NCBI GenBank assembly: GCA_900317125.1
Contig: ONFR01000001.1
Location: 239,148 to 303,147 of the forward strand
Reading direction: 5' to 3'
DNA length: 64,000 nucleotides
Source of the DNA: an uncultured Bacteroidales bacterium
Lineage (GTDB): Bacteria > Bacteroidota > Bacteroidia > Bacteroidales > P3
The notes beneath the pieces are model-generated. The model made no database searches and had not been told where the DNA came from. It worked only from the letters and a program-made list of their open reading frames with translations. Numbering within the stretch: position 1 is the stretch's first letter; each line of letters starts with the position of its first letter. Made by a program: the position numbers and the translations under genes. Positions 14,855-21,148 of this stretch are shown piece by piece.

Positions 14855-14880
14855 CGCCGACGGTTTCACAACCATCGGCG
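14855..14880 (-). terminator. Second copy of the element's terminator
   Basis: Same hairpin core as 3092-3117, with one terminal pair changed to C-G/G-C. On the minus strand it is followed by GTTTTATTTATT and ends the three-gene operon 15877-14902. An A-run on the other side would let it work in both directions. Confidence 0.75.
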
Positions 14881-14901
14881 CAAAAAAAAAATGTCTTCAG
14901 C

Positions 14902-15321
14902 TTAGGGTTCGTCGGGTCCCGGGCAGGGGTTCTGCCACTGCCATAGGCAGAAGTCGGTGAGTTCGCTGACGGCGTCGGGGCTGCCGACGGTGCCGCCGGT
15001 GGCGAGGCGGGCGCGGTCGATGAGCTTGAGGGTGGCGGCGCACACCTGGGCGACGGTGCTGGCGCGGCGGGTGTCGTCCATGATACCGGCGCAGTTGAGC
15101 ACGGGCAGTGCTGTGGTGGCATCGTCGTGGTTGAAGTGCACAGCGAAGAGGTAGTCGCGCATGTCGGCAAGGTGGCACAGCTCCAGCCGGTCGAAGGAGC
15201 GGTAGAGGGTGGGGCGCACCTGCTCCATCAGTTCGTCGAAGGCGGCCACCATGCGGCCGAATTCGCGGTGGTTGTCGTAGCTGACGTAGCCGGTGCCGAG
15301 GGTGGTGTTGTCGTATTTCAT
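14902..15321 (-). CDS. Uncharacterised protein, last gene of a three-gene operon
   Basis: 139 residues starting MKYDNTTLGTGYVSYDN, with the strong ribosome site GGAGGTGCCCT directly before the ATG, which decides the start. Mostly helical with conserved-looking Cys and His (LELCHLADMRDYLF, FCLWQWQNPCPG). No signal or membrane span. Not recognised. The three genes 15877-14902 are each joined by ATGA overlaps and share a promoter and leader, so their products probably work together. Confidence 0.7.
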   Translation of the reverse strand: MKYDNTTLGTGYVSYDNHREFGRMVAAFDELMEQVRPTLYRSFDRLELCHLADMRDYLFAVHFNHDDATTALPVLNCAGIMDDTRRASTVAQVCAATLKLIDRARLATGGTVGSPDAVSELTDFCLWQWQNPCPGPDEP

Positions 15322-15689
15322 AGGGCACCTCCTTCCTGTGCTGGTGTGTCGTTGACGAACAGACCGTCGATGTCTCGTATGGCATTGAGCAGGGACATGG
15401 CCATGGCGACAACCTGTTCGGAGGGTTCGCCGCCCAACCATGCCGTCAGGCCGCGTGCCACCATGGCTTCTTCGTCGTTGCCAGCCATGGCTGCGGCCAC
15501 ATTATCAATCCGGTATTCAACAAAGGTGTTCAACGCCTTCTTGAAGACAAAAAACCAGAAGTCTGTAACCTCCCCATTATGATATCCGTTCATCATCGTT
15601 CTAAGAATATGGTCGGGATACTCCGTGGGCAATGGTGCGACATATCGGCGGAAGGTGTCTTGGCTATAGCTTAACTGACGTGCGCTCAT
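15318..15689 (-). CDS. Uncharacterised helical protein, middle gene of the operon
   Basis: 123 residues, start MSARQLSYSQDTFRRYVAPL behind GGAGGTGCCCT. Predominantly helical (HILRTMMNGYHNGEVTDFW, KKALNTFVEYRIDNVAAAM, VVAMAMSLLNAIRDIDGL). It ends in AQEGGAL, nearly the same ending as the gene before it (MQEGGAL), because both stops are embedded in the same ribosome-binding and overlap sequence. Function unknown. Confidence 0.7.
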   Translation of the reverse strand: MSARQLSYSQDTFRRYVAPLPTEYPDHILRTMMNGYHNGEVTDFWFFVFKKALNTFVEYRIDNVAAAMAGNDEEAMVARGLTAWLGGEPSEQVVAMAMSLLNAIRDIDGLFVNDTPAQEGGAL

Positions 15690-15877
15690 AGGGCACCTCC
15701 TTCCTGCATGGCGGCCATGCGCTGGTGGTGGCGGGTGTCGGTTTCTTTCTGGGCGATGGTGCGCAGGGCGAGGGCTTGTTGTTTCCATGCCTCCTGTCGG
15801 ATGATGGACATGGCGTGCTGCAGTGTGGCTTGTTCCCCTGTCGTGGGCCGGGGTGCGCCCTTGGTGTTCTCTGTCAT
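15686..15877 (-). CDS. 63-residue helical protein, first gene of the operon
   Basis: MTENTKGAPRPTTGEQATLQ followed by a basic, Gln/Ala-rich helical region (IRQEAWKQQALALRTIAQK). Small and soluble; not recognised. Ends four bases inside the next gene with translational coupling. Confidence 0.65.
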   Translation of the reverse strand: MTENTKGAPRPTTGEQATLQHAMSIIRQEAWKQQALALRTIAQKETDTRHHQRMAAMQEGGAL

Positions 15878-15894
15878 AGCGTTTATTTTTTGAC

Positions 15895-16060
15895 AATAAA
15901 AAAGGCCCGGGCAGGGGTGTCAAAGGTCTAAACGCTGACCGTGCGGGCATTACTGCTGGCGCGTCCCTCCGAGCCTATGGCTCTTGTGTTCGTTATGTGT
16001 GGGCATAAAAATAGCTGCACGTGTGCAGCGGTCCTATACCGCGTTTAATTTTTTGACGCT
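15895..16060 (-). ncRNA. Structured leader RNA with internal terminator
   Basis: A canonical promoter at 16062-16091 transcribes leftward through a hairpin (GCTGCACACGTGCAGC) and further GC-rich sequence. It then reaches GCCCGGGC followed by seven T residues, just before the 63-residue gene. Either this is a short free RNA or an attenuator controlling the three-gene operon. Confidence 0.55.
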
Positions 16061-16061
16061 G

Positions 16062-16091
16062 CAAAGGTACAAACATTTTGCAAACCTGCAA
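16062..16091 (-). promoter_or_regulatory. Leftward promoter of the three-gene operon
   Basis: On the minus strand TTG (16089-16091), 19 bases, TACCTTTG (16062-16069). This is the best-matching leftward promoter in the element. Between it and 16216, positions 16100-16140 hold the genome-wide GAATTGAGA simple repeat. Confidence 0.7.
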
Positions 16092-16215
16092 GTTTTTTTT
16101 TGAATTGAGAATTGAGAATTAAGAATTGAGAGTTGGTTGCCAATGGTTTGCGTGGCAAAAAAAAATGCTCGCATTATCGATGAGGTGAGCAAAAAATACT
16201 TTGGTGGGAGGTGGA

Positions 16216-16410
16216 TTAGTTGATTTTTGACTGGGGAATGCCCAGTTGTTTGCAGATACTTTTCACTGTCATCTCCTGTATGTCGGGGTGTCGTGGTACG
16301 GCTGTGAAGTTTCCATTGGATAGGTTCTTGTACAGACTGTGCCGCTTACCCTCACGGAGCAGCACGCAGCCGTTCTGCTGTAGGAACTTAATAAGGACTT
16401 GGCGTTTCAT
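16216..16410 (-). CDS. hicA: HicA mRNA interferase toxin
   Basis: 64 residues with the HicA double-stranded-RNA-binding-like fold signatures: KFLQQNGCVLLREGKRHSLY, containing the catalytic His (GKRHS), then TAVPRHPDIQEMTVKSICKQ and the LGI ending. The length is normal for the family. HicA cleaves mRNA when not bound by HicB. Here the antitoxin gene comes first and the two overlap by four bases. Within the element it may stabilise lysogeny or exclude other phages. Confidence 0.88.
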   Translation of the reverse strand: MKRQVLIKFLQQNGCVLLREGKRHSLYKNLSNGNFTAVPRHPDIQEMTVKSICKQLGIPQSKIN

Positions 16411-16622
16411 AGCACGGCGACACGACGACGGAAAATGTTTCTGCCTTGGTAACGACGGCGGGTTTCCTCTTTCTTATAGTCGAGAACCATTTTGATGGCA
16501 TCGGCCATATTTTGCTTGAGCTCGTCGATAGTGGCTCCTTGGGAAATGGCTTCTGGTACCTGTTCGCATTGCCCTGTGTACCATCCGTTTTTGTTTTTCT
16601 CAATGATGATTGTGTATTCCAT
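16407..16622 (-). CDS. hicB: HicB-family antitoxin
   Basis: 71 residues: YTIIIEKNKNGWYTGQCEQVP, then GATIDELKQNMADAIKMVLDY, matching the degenerate RNase-H-like HicB fold. No C-terminal DNA-binding domain is evident; the tail is very basic (RRRYQGRNIFRRR). It neutralises the HicA toxin encoded immediately downstream. The strand, spacing and pairing leave little doubt. Confidence 0.87.
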   Translation of the reverse strand: MEYTIIIEKNKNGWYTGQCEQVPEAISQGATIDELKQNMADAIKMVLDYKKEETRRRYQGRNIFRRRVAVL

Positions 16623-16646
16623 ATTGCTTTCCTTTCTATTTTTAGA

Positions 16647-16967
16647 TTACCATAGTGCCACCTTGCCCAGCTTGCCAAAGTCGAGGGAGCCGCTGGTGGC
16701 GCCTAGGGCTCGGAACACGCGGTTGATGAGAGCGAGTGTGGAGGCGTGGCCGTTCTCAATCTTCGAGATTTGGGCTTCGCCTACGCCCACTTTTTCGCCC
16801 AGCTGCTTCTGGGTGAGGTTTTGTTTTTTGCGCTGCTCGCGTACAGCTTGGCCGATGCGCCAAGCTTCGAGTTCCTCTGCCAGTTCGGCATCGAACTGGT
16901 CGCGGTGGGGGGTTCCTTTTTTGCCGATATAACGGTCTGTCAATTCTTCTAGTGTAAATGACTCCAT
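16647..16967 (-). CDS. HigA-like XRE-family antitoxin or regulator
   Basis: 106 residues. A helix-turn-helix at about 55-100 (NLTQKQLGEKVGVGEAQISK, IENGHASTLALINRVFRALG) follows an acidic N-terminal region (ESFTLEELTDRYIGKKGTP) that resembles antitoxins placed downstream of HigB/RelE toxins in Bacteroidales. The matching toxin upstream is reduced to 36 codons. It may now act only as a repressor or as an anti-toxin for similar systems in the host. Confidence 0.8.
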   Translation of the reverse strand: MESFTLEELTDRYIGKKGTPHRDQFDAELAEELEAWRIGQAVREQRKKQNLTQKQLGEKVGVGEAQISKIENGHASTLALINRVFRALGATSGSLDFGKLGKVALW

Positions 16968-16988
16968 AGCATTATTTTTTATAGTATT

Positions 16989-17099
16989 CTACCATACGAG
17001 GTTGAGAGTACGGACAATTTTTTCTCTAACCTTATTCGGCTGCACGTCTACAAATTGTTGAGCCTCTTTTAATAATATTATTTTTATTTCTCGTTTCAT
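16989..17099 (-). pseudogene. Vestigial HigB/RelE-type toxin
   Basis: A 36-codon frame, MKREIKIILLKEAQQFVDVQ then KVREKIVRTLNLVW and a TAG, resembles the first third of Bacteroidales HigB-like toxins, which usually run to about 100-115 residues. The remaining catalytic part is missing: the antitoxin starts 21 bases after the stop. A promoter-like TATATTTG lies just upstream (17116-17123). The usual toxin-antitoxin order and orientation are kept. Confidence 0.55.
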
Positions 17100-17150
17100 G
17101 TGTGATTTGATGTTGCAAATATACGAAAACTTTCCAATATAGGAATGTTT

Positions 17151-17372
17151 TTATTGTTTTTCAAACTCCAGTTCGGGCTGGGAGAAGGCGGCCTCGATCT
17201 GGATGAGTTCGGAGATTTGGTAGTAGTAGATGCCGGAGCCGCGACGGCCGAGGAGGTGTGCGAGGCCGGCGCGCTGCATGAGTTTGCGCATGGTGCGGTA
17301 GGAGACGCGGTAGTGGGCGCAGAGTTCTTTCATGGTGCGCGGGCGCGCGGTGAGTGGCTCGGGGGTGTTCAT
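17151..17372 (-). CDS. Small helix-turn-helix DNA-binding protein
   Basis: 73 residues. TMKELCAHYRVSYRTMRKLM is a clear helix-turn-helix, followed by a short wing (GRRGSGIYYYQISELIQIEA). It overlaps the packaging ATPase gene by four bases and follows it. It may be the regulator of late or packaging genes, and a candidate to bind the 14721-14770 iterons, though nothing in the sequence proves that. Confidence 0.7.
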   Translation of the reverse strand: MNTPEPLTARPRTMKELCAHYRVSYRTMRKLMQRAGLAHLLGRRGSGIYYYQISELIQIEAAFSQPELEFEKQ

Positions 17373-17959
17373 AGGGTGGGGTCGAGTTTGATGAAACGGC
17401 ACTGGTAGCGTTTGCCGGCGCGGCTGTCGGCGTTGAGCTGGCGTTGGGCGGCGAGGATGCGGTTGTAGATGTCGTCGTCGAGTTCTTTCTTGCGGCTGGA
17501 GAAGTTCTCGGTGGTGGCGAAGAGGATGAGGTAGCTGCCGAAGGTGAAGCACTGGACGGGCACTTGGCGTAGGCCGTGGGCGACGATGTAGACGTCGACG
17601 CCGCGCTGGCGGCGGCGGATGTAGAGGGCGCGGAGGGTGTCGGGGGTTTGGAACTGGAGGTAGGTCATGGCGTCGTCGAGGATGAGTGTGCCGCCGTAGA
17701 AGTAGCGGACGACCATCTCCAGAGTTTCGGGTCCTTGGTAGACGATGCGTGCGCGGTCGTGGAGGTTGTAGACTTCTTGGGCGGTGGAGATGGCGGGCAG
17801 CTCGCGCCACTCCAACTCGTCTGGAGTGACGATGAGTGCCTTGGCGGCATGGGTGACCACTTTTTCGCGCAGGAAGGTGGTTTTGCCGGTGCCGTTGATG
17901 CCTACGACGAGGTTCATCTGCGTTTTGCGGCGGGGGGCTGGGGGTGTCTGTTCTGGCAT
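17369..17959 (-). CDS. Packaging-type P-loop ATPase (A32/P9-like)
   Basis: 196 residues. Walker A GINGTGKTT at about 20-28 and Walker B GGTLILDDAM at about 88-97 are followed by RRQRGVDVYIVAHGLRQVP, then LILFATTENFSSRKKELDDD. The order of P-loop, LxxDD, the basic R-x-x-x-x-D-x-Y-x-x-A-H motif with nearby Gln, and a strand ending in ATT fits the FtsK-HerA-related packaging ATPases of internal-membrane viruses. It also resembles the Zot domain of inoviruses. Together with the capsid candidate and the membrane proteins I favour genome packaging. A start at Met15 is also possible. Confidence 0.75.
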   Translation of the reverse strand: MPEQTPPAPRRKTQMNLVVGINGTGKTTFLREKVVTHAAKALIVTPDELEWRELPAISTAQEVYNLHDRARIVYQGPETLEMVVRYFYGGTLILDDAMTYLQFQTPDTLRALYIRRRQRGVDVYIVAHGLRQVPVQCFTFGSYLILFATTENFSSRKKELDDDIYNRILAAQRQLNADSRAGKRYQCRFIKLDPTL

Positions 17960-18007
17960 ATCAATGTTTTTTTTTGTCGGTTTTGTCCATAATTCAAAAA
18001 TAAATTG

Positions 18008-18180
18008 TACTTTTGCAGCGTCAAATGGGCGAGGGGATGCCTGTAATGGGATAGGCTCGGACAGACATCTGGCTAATTGAGACAGTTACCCATTGCCGTC
18101 GGAGGGGTGCTTCGCTTCCTCCCATTTCAGAGCCAACTTATTAATGGCCGAATTTCTACGAGGTTCGGCCGTTTTTATTT
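18008..18180 (+). ncRNA. Short rightward RNA A with terminator
   Basis: TACTTTTG (18008-18015) begins a non-coding stretch that ends in a strong intrinsic terminator: GGCCGAA (18146-18152) pairs with TTCGGCC (18164-18170), then a T-rich tail to 18180. Inside, GGAGG (18101-18105) pairs with CCTCC (18118-18122). A related block occurs at 18915-18990. It is divergent from the ATPase gene and antisense to the end of a small leftward frame. Confidence 0.6.
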
Positions 18181-18252
18181 CCCAAAAATGGTACCAACCC
18201 TTATGAACGGGTCGCGAATAGCTGGAGTGTTTTTTGAAAGTGGGTGCTTCAT
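18086..18252 (-). CDS. Possible small protein made by -1 frameshift
   Basis: An ATG at 18250-18252 overlaps the stop of the preceding gene. The zero frame gives 25 codons. A classical slippery heptamer A-AAA-AAC lies in frame at 18235-18229. A -1 slip there opens a 55-residue product containing HFWEIKTAEPRRNSAINKL and ending in HPSDGNG, similar to the 20067-20186 product (FWEVKTAQPR) and to the in-frame sequence after the stop of the 19003 gene. Coding is uncertain because an RNA on the other strand could explain the conservation. Confidence 0.35.
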
Positions 18253-18797
18253 GCCTTCTCTCCTTTCTTGCGGGCGATGGCCAGCTGCTGCTCGAGCTGG
18301 GCGTTGGCGGCCTGCTGCTCCTCCAGTTCTGCCTTGAGGCGGCTGATTTCGTCGCGCTGGCGGCGGTCGGCGAGGGCGGCGACGATTTTGCCGCCGTAGA
18401 CGGTGACGATGGCGATGATGAGGACGACGCCGGGGGATGCCTGGATGTTTTTGTCGCCAAGGTAGCCTGCCCAGGCGGTGACGAGGGTTTCGCGCTCGTC
18501 GGGTTCGAGCTTGATGTCGTTTTTGTCGGTGCCTTTGATGAGGAGCACGAGGGCGAGTGGGAGAATGACGTCCATGACACCGACGATGAGCTCGGCGGTG
18601 GGCTGCTGTGCGAGGCGCATGTTGGTGACGTTGCGCACGTCCTCGTCGGTCACCGTGGGCGCGTCGCCGAAGGGGCGGTCGGGGTCGAAGGCGGGTTCGG
18701 GGTTGAGGGGTTCGGCTTCAGGGGCCGGAGGGGCTTCGAAGTCCTGGATTGGTTGGCTCTGGCTGGCGAACCAGCTGGAGGCATCGTCTTGTATCAT
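18249..18797 (-). CDS. Two-span membrane protein with coiled-coil tail
   Basis: 182 residues. An acidic, proline-rich N-terminus (about 1-45) is followed by two hydrophobic segments, about 70-88 (IVGVMDVILPLALVLLI) and 122-140 (PGVVLIIAIVTVYGGKIVAA), then a charged coiled coil (about 145-178, ISRLKAELEEQQAANAQLEQ). Not recognised. Possibly a membrane scaffold that recruits the packaging ATPase encoded next. It has its own start region with divergent promoters. Confidence 0.65.
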   Translation of the reverse strand: MIQDDASSWFASQSQPIQDFEAPPAPEAEPLNPEPAFDPDRPFGDAPTVTDEDVRNVTNMRLAQQPTAELIVGVMDVILPLALVLLIKGTDKNDIKLEPDERETLVTAWAGYLGDKNIQASPGVVLIIAIVTVYGGKIVAALADRRQRDEISRLKAELEEQQAANAQLEQQLAIARKKGEKA

Positions 18798-18817
18798 GAT
18801 TTTTTTTGTTTGAAATG

Positions 18818-18990
18818 TTTGTAATTAAAAAAATGTTCGTATTTTTGCAGCGGCTTTGAGCGATGAATCACAGCGAACGGAACAAGCCCTGCACTGTGAT
18901 TATCTAATAAGGGCGGTATCCGTTGCCGCCGGAAGGGTGCGCTCCTTCCCACACCAAGGGCTTTCTTTTAACAGCCTCACTATTTCGTGG
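18818..18990 (+). ncRNA. Short rightward RNA B, related to RNA A
   Basis: TTTG 18818-18821 and TATTTTTG 18840-18847, 18 bases apart, drive a rightward transcript with no gene. GGAAGG (18931-18936) pairs with CCTTCC (18944-18949) at the place where RNA A has GGAGG/CCTCC. A weaker hairpin (TATTTC-GAAATA) near 18980-18997 may end it. Confidence 0.5.
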
Positions 18991-19002
18991 TGAAATACCA
19001 TT

Positions 19003-19281
19003 TTACAGTTTCCCCAGCAGTTCCAGGATCAGCTGGTCGAGGGGTTGCTGGGTGTAGGCGCCGGTGAGGGTGCGGGTGGCGGTGTCGACGGACCACACGC
19101 CGCCCATCACGACGCCGTCGTCGGTGCGGTTGATGACGAGGAGGTTTTTTTCGCCCGGTGCGGCGGGGTAGGCGGCGGTGAGTGCGTTGAAGAGTGCGGC
19201 CATGTTCTCGGGCGTGGCGTGCTTCTTGGCCAGGGGCTTAACCATGGAGAGGATGGGTGAGAGGGCGGAACGGTCGCTCAT
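19003..19281 (-). CDS. Uncharacterised small protein
   Basis: 92 residues. A helical N-terminal half (ILSMVKPLAKKHATPENMAA) precedes a beta-rich half (KNLLVINRTDDGVVMGGVWS). It overlaps the coiled-coil gene by four bases. The frame stays open for another 32 codons after the TAA (to 18904), reading PRNSEA...WEGAHPSGGNG, which resembles the frameshifted product at 18086. Function unknown. Confidence 0.65.
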   Translation of the reverse strand: MSDRSALSPILSMVKPLAKKHATPENMAALFNALTAAYPAAPGEKNLLVINRTDDGVVMGGVWSVDTATRTLTGAYTQQPLDQLILELLGKL

Positions 19282-19931
19282 AGTGCAGCGTCCTCCTTTC
19301 TGGCGGGGGTCTTGCGGCCGGTGAGGCTGATGCCCAGCTGCTGCTCGATCTTGCGGCATTCGGAGTCGGGCAGTGCGTTGAGGTCGCCGTTGAGGTTGCC
19401 CAGGATGAAGCGGCTGTAGGTGAAGAAGCCGATGACGTCGGCGGGGGTCCAGGGCTGGTTGCGGCGTTTGCCCTCCAGCTCGGCCACGCGCTGCAGCACC
19501 TCGTAGTAGCCGGGGCGGAAGGCGATGACGTGTTCGCCGGGCTTGAGGGTCTTGCTGTCTATATCTTGCTGCAGCTGCTGCAGGCGGTTCTCGTAGTCGA
19601 GCTGCTGACTGTTGGCGTTCTGGGCGTTGGTGTTGGCGTCGGTACGGGCCTGTTCGAGCTGCTGCTGTGCGTCGGCCAGCTGCTGTTCGAGGTCGGCAAT
19701 TTTCTGGTCGCGCTCCTGGAGCTGCTGTGTGGCGGCCTGGTTCTGTTTCTGGGGGAGGAAGTAGCGCGCCATGACTTCGGCGAAGACCTCGGTGTCGGGC
19801 ACCTTGCGGCCGTAATTCTCTTCGAGGGTTTCTTTGACGCGGTTCCAGAGGTCGAGGTCGGACTGCTCGACGCGCATGGTCTTTGCCACCAGGGGCAGCT
19901 GTTCGGGGGTTGTGTTTTTGTTGTCTTCCAT
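19278..19931 (-). CDS. Coiled-coil protein, possible DNA-binding scaffold
   Basis: 217 residues from MEDNKNTT. An N-terminal globular part (SDLDLWNRVKETLEENYGRK) leads into a long Gln/Ala/Glu coiled coil (about 70-130, QERDQKIADLEQQLADAQQQ) and a C-terminal domain (YYEVLQRVAELEGKRRNQPW). The layout recalls KfrA-type or phage scaffold proteins, but homology is not evident. An upstream ATG at 19982 overlaps the promoters and is less likely. Confidence 0.65.
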   Translation of the reverse strand: MEDNKNTTPEQLPLVAKTMRVEQSDLDLWNRVKETLEENYGRKVPDTEVFAEVMARYFLPQKQNQAATQQLQERDQKIADLEQQLADAQQQLEQARTDANTNAQNANSQQLDYENRLQQLQQDIDSKTLKPGEHVIAFRPGYYEVLQRVAELEGKRRNQPWTPADVIGFFTYSRFILGNLNGDLNALPDSECRKIEQQLGISLTGRKTPARKEDAAL

Positions 19932-19949
19932 GTTTTTTGTATTGAAAAG

Positions 19950-20150
19950 TTTGTATTTCGAAAAAAGTTTGTATTTTTGCATTCAGAAAAACATTGTGGA
20001 CCGATGGCCATATCCAGCGACACCCTGCGGTACTGTGGACTGGACAAATGGCAATAGTAGCAGGAACTATTGAGAGCTTGGGCAACTCTGCCACAATTTT
20101 TTCTTTCTGACAATTTCCTCATATTGTCGCGGTTGAGCCGTTTTCACTTC
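19950..20150 (+). ncRNA. Short rightward RNA C
   Basis: TTTG 19950-19953, 18 bases, TATTTTTG 19972-19979. The transcript region contains AATAGT-ACTATT and GACAAT-ATTGTC hairpins and ends near GAGCCGTTTTCACTTCCC, similar to the end of RNA A. It is antisense to the 39-codon gene at 20067-20186. Confidence 0.45.
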
Positions 20151-20186
20151 CCAGAATTCATTTTTTGTTCTGTTTTTATCTTTCAT
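20067..20186 (-). CDS. 39-residue small protein of the FWEVKTAQPR family
   Basis: The minus-strand ATG at 20184-20186 opens MKDKNRTKNEFWEVKTAQPR and ends in LWQSCPSSQ before a TAG at 20067-20069. The FWE[IV]KTA[EQ]PR core is shared with the -1 frame at 18086-18252. This copy has its own start codon, which is the best hint that the block is translated. Too short for any functional statement. Confidence 0.4.
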   Translation of the reverse strand: MKDKNRTKNEFWEVKTAQPRQYEEIVRKKKLWQSCPSSQ

Positions 20187-20594
20187 ATTTCTTTCATTTT
20201 TTTGTCCCGGAGGTTTGTTCTGTCGCGTTTTTTTTGCATTCGTGGAGGGGTGTTTTCCCGTTTTTCGGCCTTTGGTTTTTCACGTTTTGTTATGCTGTTT
20301 TGTATGTTGCTTATTTTAAATAGTTTCGGGATGTTTGCACCGATATTGCAGGCGGTTTTTTGGCTGTTGGGTGTTACATTTCCGATACAATCGAAATACA
20401 ATTCCCACACAAAGCAGATACAATTACAATACATATCCGAAACATATTGAAGTCTCTGATTTCCAAAGATACACATTTTTTTTTGAATTGGGAGTTGAGA
20501 ATTGAGAATTGAGAGTTGAGAATTGAGAGTTAGGGATGTGTGGAGGCGACAGGGGCGGTATGGTATTAGTGGTTTTTTTTTAGTACTTTAGTAC

Positions 20595-20835
20595 TTTTAG
20601 TGCTGTGAAAATGGCGTTGGCTGATTTTTAGTGAGATCTGAATGATTGTGTGCTTTCGTGCTTTTTCGTGCTATTTTAGTGCTGTCAAAATGGCAGTGTA
20701 ACACGCTGAGAGACAATCAGCACTAAAATTTAGAACTTTGGTGCGCACGAAAGCACACTTTTTTTGCTTTTTTTTAGTACCGCTATTGTTTACTTTTAGA
20801 AAAGAAAAGTATATAATACTATATGTCAGCGTGTT
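20595..20835. other. Candidate replication origin: nested palindromes and direct repeats
   Basis: GTGTGCTTTCGTGC (20648-20661) and GCACGAAAGCACAC (20745-20758) are perfect complements. Inside them ATTTTAGTGCTG (20673-20684) pairs with CAGCACTAAAAT (20718-20729). AACACGCTGA (20700-20709) pairs with TCAGCGTGTT (20826-20835). A 21-bp repeat with one mismatch starts at 20595 and 20674. The stretch 20187-21089 carries no convincing gene. It lies directly downstream of the primase-helicase gene. The rest of the stretch contains GAATTGAGA simple repeats (20486-20530) and AT-rich DNA. Confidence 0.55.
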
Positions 20836-20974
20836 GCATTTTTCGCGCCACCCCTTACCCACCCTTCAGCACCGTTTTTGCTCTCTCGGGGGGCAGGGGT
20901 GCGGGGATGCGGCCGGTGGTTCCGGCTGCGATCAGGCTGCCGCACCGTGAAAAAATGAGCACTTGACAGCACTG

Positions 20975-21036
20975 CCTCCACGTATCACTCGTATCGCACG
21001 AATAATAATACTCGTGATACGTGAGATACGTGGAGG
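20975..21036. repeat. Long hairpin (12-bp perfect outer arms)
   Basis: CCTCCACGTATC (20975-20986) and GATACGTGGAGG (21025-21036) are perfect complements with imperfectly paired CACGA/TCGTG sequence inside. GAGATACGCGGAGG follows as a near copy of the right arm. It is between the origin-like region and the primase terminator and could be part of the origin or an intergenic palindromic repeat. Confidence 0.6.
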
Positions 21037-21089
21037 AAAAACGCGCGAGATACGCGGAGGATAGAAATGGGCACTTGCACAAAGAAGAA

Positions 21090-21112
21090 GACCCCGGCAA
21101 TGCGCCAGGGTC
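21090..21112 (-). terminator. Terminator of the replication operon
   Basis: On the minus strand GACCCTGGC pairs with GCCGGGGTC around a short loop with one mismatch, followed by TTCTTCTTT. It lies 37 bases after the primase-helicase stop. Confidence 0.7.
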
Positions 21113-21148
21113 TCTCCACAAACAAGCAAAATGAAAAGAAAAGTGACT

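Noticed and set aside
3143..15877. Tailed-phage late region
   Set aside because: I searched the translated frames by eye for terminase, portal, HK97-type capsid, head-tail and tape-measure proteins and found none; most genes encode proteins with membrane anchors.
17369..17959. Inovirus Zot protein, making the element a filamentous phage
   Set aside because: The ATPase is Zot-like in outline, but 26 kb, large fibres, lysozyme, M23 peptidase and spanin-type lysis do not fit a filamentous phage, which leaves cells without lysis.
20070..20476. Frames on both strands (20070-20450 and 20183-20476)
   Set aside because: Low-complexity or hydrophobic translation without start context, overlapping RNA C and AT-rich DNA. 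Only the 39-codon frame at 20067-20186 shows similarity to anything.
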